This document shows, piece after piece, positions 5,573 to 6,788 of a DNA stretch of 6,788 nt. How positions within the stretch are numbered: position 1 is the stretch's first letter; each line of letters opens with the position of its first letter. The DNA lies in the NCBI GenBank assembly GCA_016234975.1, contig JACRND010000029.1:1-6788 (forward strand). The letters are read 5' to 3'. The notes beneath the pieces were generated by a model. The model did not search any database. It saw only the letters and a program-made list of their open reading frames with translations, and had not been told where the DNA came from. The DNA is from Nitrosarchaeum sp. GTDB lineage: Archaea; Thermoproteota; Nitrososphaeria; Nitrososphaerales; Nitrosopumilaceae. The translations under genes and the position numbers were made by a program.

Positions 5573-5837
5573 GATTATTGTAGCCAGGCCCATATCATGC
5601 ATGGCCAAAGAAGTTGGTGTACCTGTCCTGGTTCTATTATCTCCCTCTTCTTTAGAAAACGATCTCCATTCCGGTCCCTCCTGCTCTACTCTGTCTGTAG
5701 CAACAAAACCACACTTGGAGCAAAACATTTCCCCAGTATTAGAATCAGTTAACATTGATCCTTTGTTACAACGTTGACATCTATCACTAGAACCAATACT
5801 TTGAGCCATAAATTCAGAAATTCATCTTCATTCTGTG

Positions 5838-5845
5838 CTTAAAAA
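5838..5845 (-). promoter_or_regulatory. TATA element of the second TFB gene
   Basis: The minus strand reads TTTTTAAG, centred about 26 nt from position 5816, giving a leader of about six nt before ATG 5809. Its presence means the broken gene still has an intact promoter. GCTTAAAAA recurs at 5887-5895 on the same strand orientation. Confidence 0.5.
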
Positions 5846-5898
5846 GATTTGAATACTGTAAAATTGGGTAGATTTTCTGAATTTAGGCTTAAAAAAAA

Positions 5899-5908
5899 TA
5901 TTTAAATA
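5899..5908 (+). promoter_or_regulatory. TATA element of the zinc-finger microprotein gene
   Basis: TATTTAAATA, preceded by an A-rich stretch, is a strong archaeal TATA match. It predicts transcription starting near 5930, six nt before ATG 5936. Confidence 0.65.
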
Positions 5909-5935
5909 CAATTTTTTTATCCACACAAGCATAGA

Positions 5936-6040
5936 ATGGTAAAATGTCCACTATGCGGAGAGTCGCTAAATAATAATTCTGTGATTCCAAATCACATCCA
6001 AAAAATCCATCCACAAAGAATCTCAATCCTAAATCTCTAG
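5936..6040 (+). CDS. C2H2 zinc-finger microprotein, 34 aa
   Basis: ATG 5936 to TAG 6038-6040 encodes 34 residues with a single C2H2 finger: C4-P-L-C7 (KCPLCGES), a 12-residue spacer, then H20-x4-H25 (NHIQKIHPQ). The spacing CxxC-x12-HxxxxH fits the classical finger that folds around one zinc ion and can bind DNA, RNA or protein. Almost nothing lies outside the finger, so it would act as a bare domain. A strong TATA element lies about 32 nt upstream, with a predicted six-nt leader. It is divergent from the second TFB, separated by a 126-bp intergenic region that carries both promoters. The motif and promoter together make it credible despite its size. Function is unknown; a regulatory or rubredoxin-like structural role are both possible. 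Confidence 0.72.
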   Translation: MVKCPLCGESLNNNSVIPNHIQKIHPQRISILNL

Positions 6041-6127
6041 GAAAGGCATTTCTTGTTAGTAATATTTTATTTACTGTTAAGCAATGTTTACACCCGAAAT
6101 TAAGTACAAATCACAAGATCAATTTCA

Positions 6128-6720
6128 TTGTCAGATTTACAAAATAAATGGAATAAACAACAGAAACCAGGAATTACCGATAAAATTAATGACACATTTA
6201 ATCCAAAAGGAGCATTAAAACCTAAAATTCAAAATGGAATCAAACAATTACAAACACAAATCGCTAAACTTGATTCAATGCTTGTAAAATTAAATGAAAG
6301 AGACAGTAAACTCTTAGAATTTTATCCAAAGAATTAGTAGAAGTAAGGAAAACTACAAAAATTTTAAGTAATGCAAGAATAGCATTAGAGCAAATTGAAT
6401 TAAGACTAACAACTTATCATGATCTTGGAGATAATGTAGTTACCATCATGCCTACAATAGGTTTGATGAAGAATCTCAAATCATCTCTTGTAAAATTTAT
6501 GCCAAGTGCTGACCAAGAGATTAATCAAATGGCACAGATGTTAGGTGGATTTATGACTGACAGTTTCTCAAGTGACGCTACATTTGGAATGGATGAAACA
6601 ACCAATTCTGAATCCGAGAAAATTCTACAAGAGGCAGCAGCTGTAGCTGAAAGTTCTGTTGGAAATAGATTTCCCTCAATGCCTACAAACACTAGGACTT
6701 CTAAAAGTAAATTTTTCTGA
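6128..6720 (+). pseudogene. cdvB: CdvB / ESCRT-III (Snf7-like) protein, frameshifted with an internal deletion
   Basis: CdvB proteins polymerise at the division site of TACK archaea and are remodelled by the ATPase CdvC. The first frame (TTG 6128 to TAG 6337) gives MSDLQNKWNK..., a proline/lysine-rich N-terminus and the first helix (KIQNGIKQLQTQIAKLDSML...NERDSKL). From about 6316 homology continues in another frame (RILSKELVEVRKTTKILSNARIA...MPTIGLMKNLKSSLVKF...) to TGA 6720, ending TRTSKSKFF. Family members as I recall them have about 15 residues (of the type FQRIVEA...HD...) at the break, so 3n+1 bases appear lost around 6315. The downstream frame has a stop at 6307 and no ATG before 6448, so it cannot be a normal independent gene. 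A TATA-like AATTAAG near 6098-6104 gives a leaderless TTG start. It could be a decayed paralogue or a sequence error. Confidence 0.8.
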
Positions 6721-6788
6721 TACCTAAAATTGATTTCTTGCGTGATAACATGAGAGGGAGCTACAATTCCCCGAATGTTTTTGTCGTT
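6721..6788. other. Unassigned right edge
   Basis: Too short to assign. Three partial readings exist: a plus-strand frame from ATG 6750 (MRGSYNSPNVFVV) open to the edge; a minus-strand frame entering from the edge and stopping at 6761 (TTKTFGEL); and an open minus-strand frame that runs back across the CdvB-like gene. None is recognised. Confidence 0.4.

Larger units (their letters stand above)
4863..5809 (-). pseudogene. tfb: Second TFB gene, frameshifted by a 35-bp tandem duplication
   Basis: This is a TFIIB-type initiation factor in two overlapping frames. The first (5809-5489) has the zinc ribbon C11-x2-C14...C30-x2-C33 and the B-reader/linker region (GPEWRSFSKEEGDNRTR). It runs correctly to TGKPL, then goes out of frame to a stop. 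The second (open from 5573, first ATG 5492, to 4863) has both cyclin repeats (GRSIPGLIAASLYAACR; KDPMGLAAAALYLSC) and the C-terminal helix-turn-helix (TQKDIAVAAGVTEVTIRNRY). The cause is an exact 35-bp duplication (5503-5537 and 5538-5572). Removing one copy restores one 303-residue frame reading NPQNKDATGKPLSASMKST, identical to the start of the other TFB in this window. The ATG at 5492 is an internal Met, not a second gene. It may be a real pseudogene, an on/off switch or an assembly error. The core domain shows no other damage. Confidence 0.93.

Noticed and set aside
5564..5777. Two plus-strand frames opposite the TFB zinc ribbon
   Set aside because: Antisense shadows of the zinc-ribbon coding sequence.
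6084..6212. 42-codon plus-strand frame beginning MFTPEIKYKSQ
   Set aside because: It overlaps the CdvB-like N-terminus in another frame and shows no motif; the CdvB-like frame explains this DNA.
6750..6788. Start of a new gene at ATG 6750
   Set aside because: Only 13 codons are visible and competing readings on the minus strand are equally good.
1..6788. CRISPR array, insertion sequence, or integrase-flanked island
   Set aside because: No regularly spaced repeats, transposase or integrase frames, or tRNA attachment sites are present; the only repeats are the TFB-derived ones.

Overview
The window looks like a piece of an ammonia-oxidising thaumarchaeon (Nitrososphaerota, Nitrosopumilus-like). 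It is strongly AT-rich. It encodes two closely related transcription factor B (TFB) paralogues and a CdvB/ESCRT-III-like protein. Almost every start codon has an archaeal TATA element centred about 25-29 nt upstream, as expected for leaderless mRNAs, and several starts are TTG. The assignment rests on gene content and recalled family resemblance, not on a search.

Layout. The left edge cuts into a TFB gene (1-675, +). Bases 676-968 hold two tiny minus-strand reading frames (707-826 and 832-924). A TATA-like element at 950-955 sits between them and the divergent hemerythrin-like gene (969 or 978 to 1520, +). An adenylylsulfate kinase gene (1554-2069, +) then overlaps tail-to-tail by 9 bp with a CysQ-like PAP phosphatase gene (2849-2061, -). 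Upstream on the minus strand are a two-helix membrane protein (3096-2887) and a short-chain dehydrogenase (3878 or 3890 to 3135). Bases 3891-4260 are very AT-rich and contain no convincing gene. Bases 4261-4402 carry a probable structured non-coding RNA on the plus strand, converging on a membrane-anchored extracytoplasmic protein (4822-4394, -).

The right part has a second TFB gene (5809-4863, -) broken by an exact 35-bp tandem duplication. Divergent from it is a 34-residue C2H2 zinc-finger microprotein (5936-6040, +). A CdvB/ESCRT-III-like gene (6128-6720, +) follows, split into two frames. The last 68 bases are unassigned.

How the parts relate. APS kinase and CysQ handle the same metabolite chain (PAPS to PAP) in sulfur assimilation. 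The two TFBs face each other and share a perfect 141-bp inverted repeat whose outer end is the first base of the window. This could reflect gene conversion or a 5.5-kb invertible segment that swaps TFB core domains between promoters. It is also what a de Bruijn assembly break at k=141 would look like, and the 35-bp duplication abuts the same boundary. Raw-read or long-read confirmation of this junction, and of the CdvB frameshift, decides whether these are biology or assembly error.
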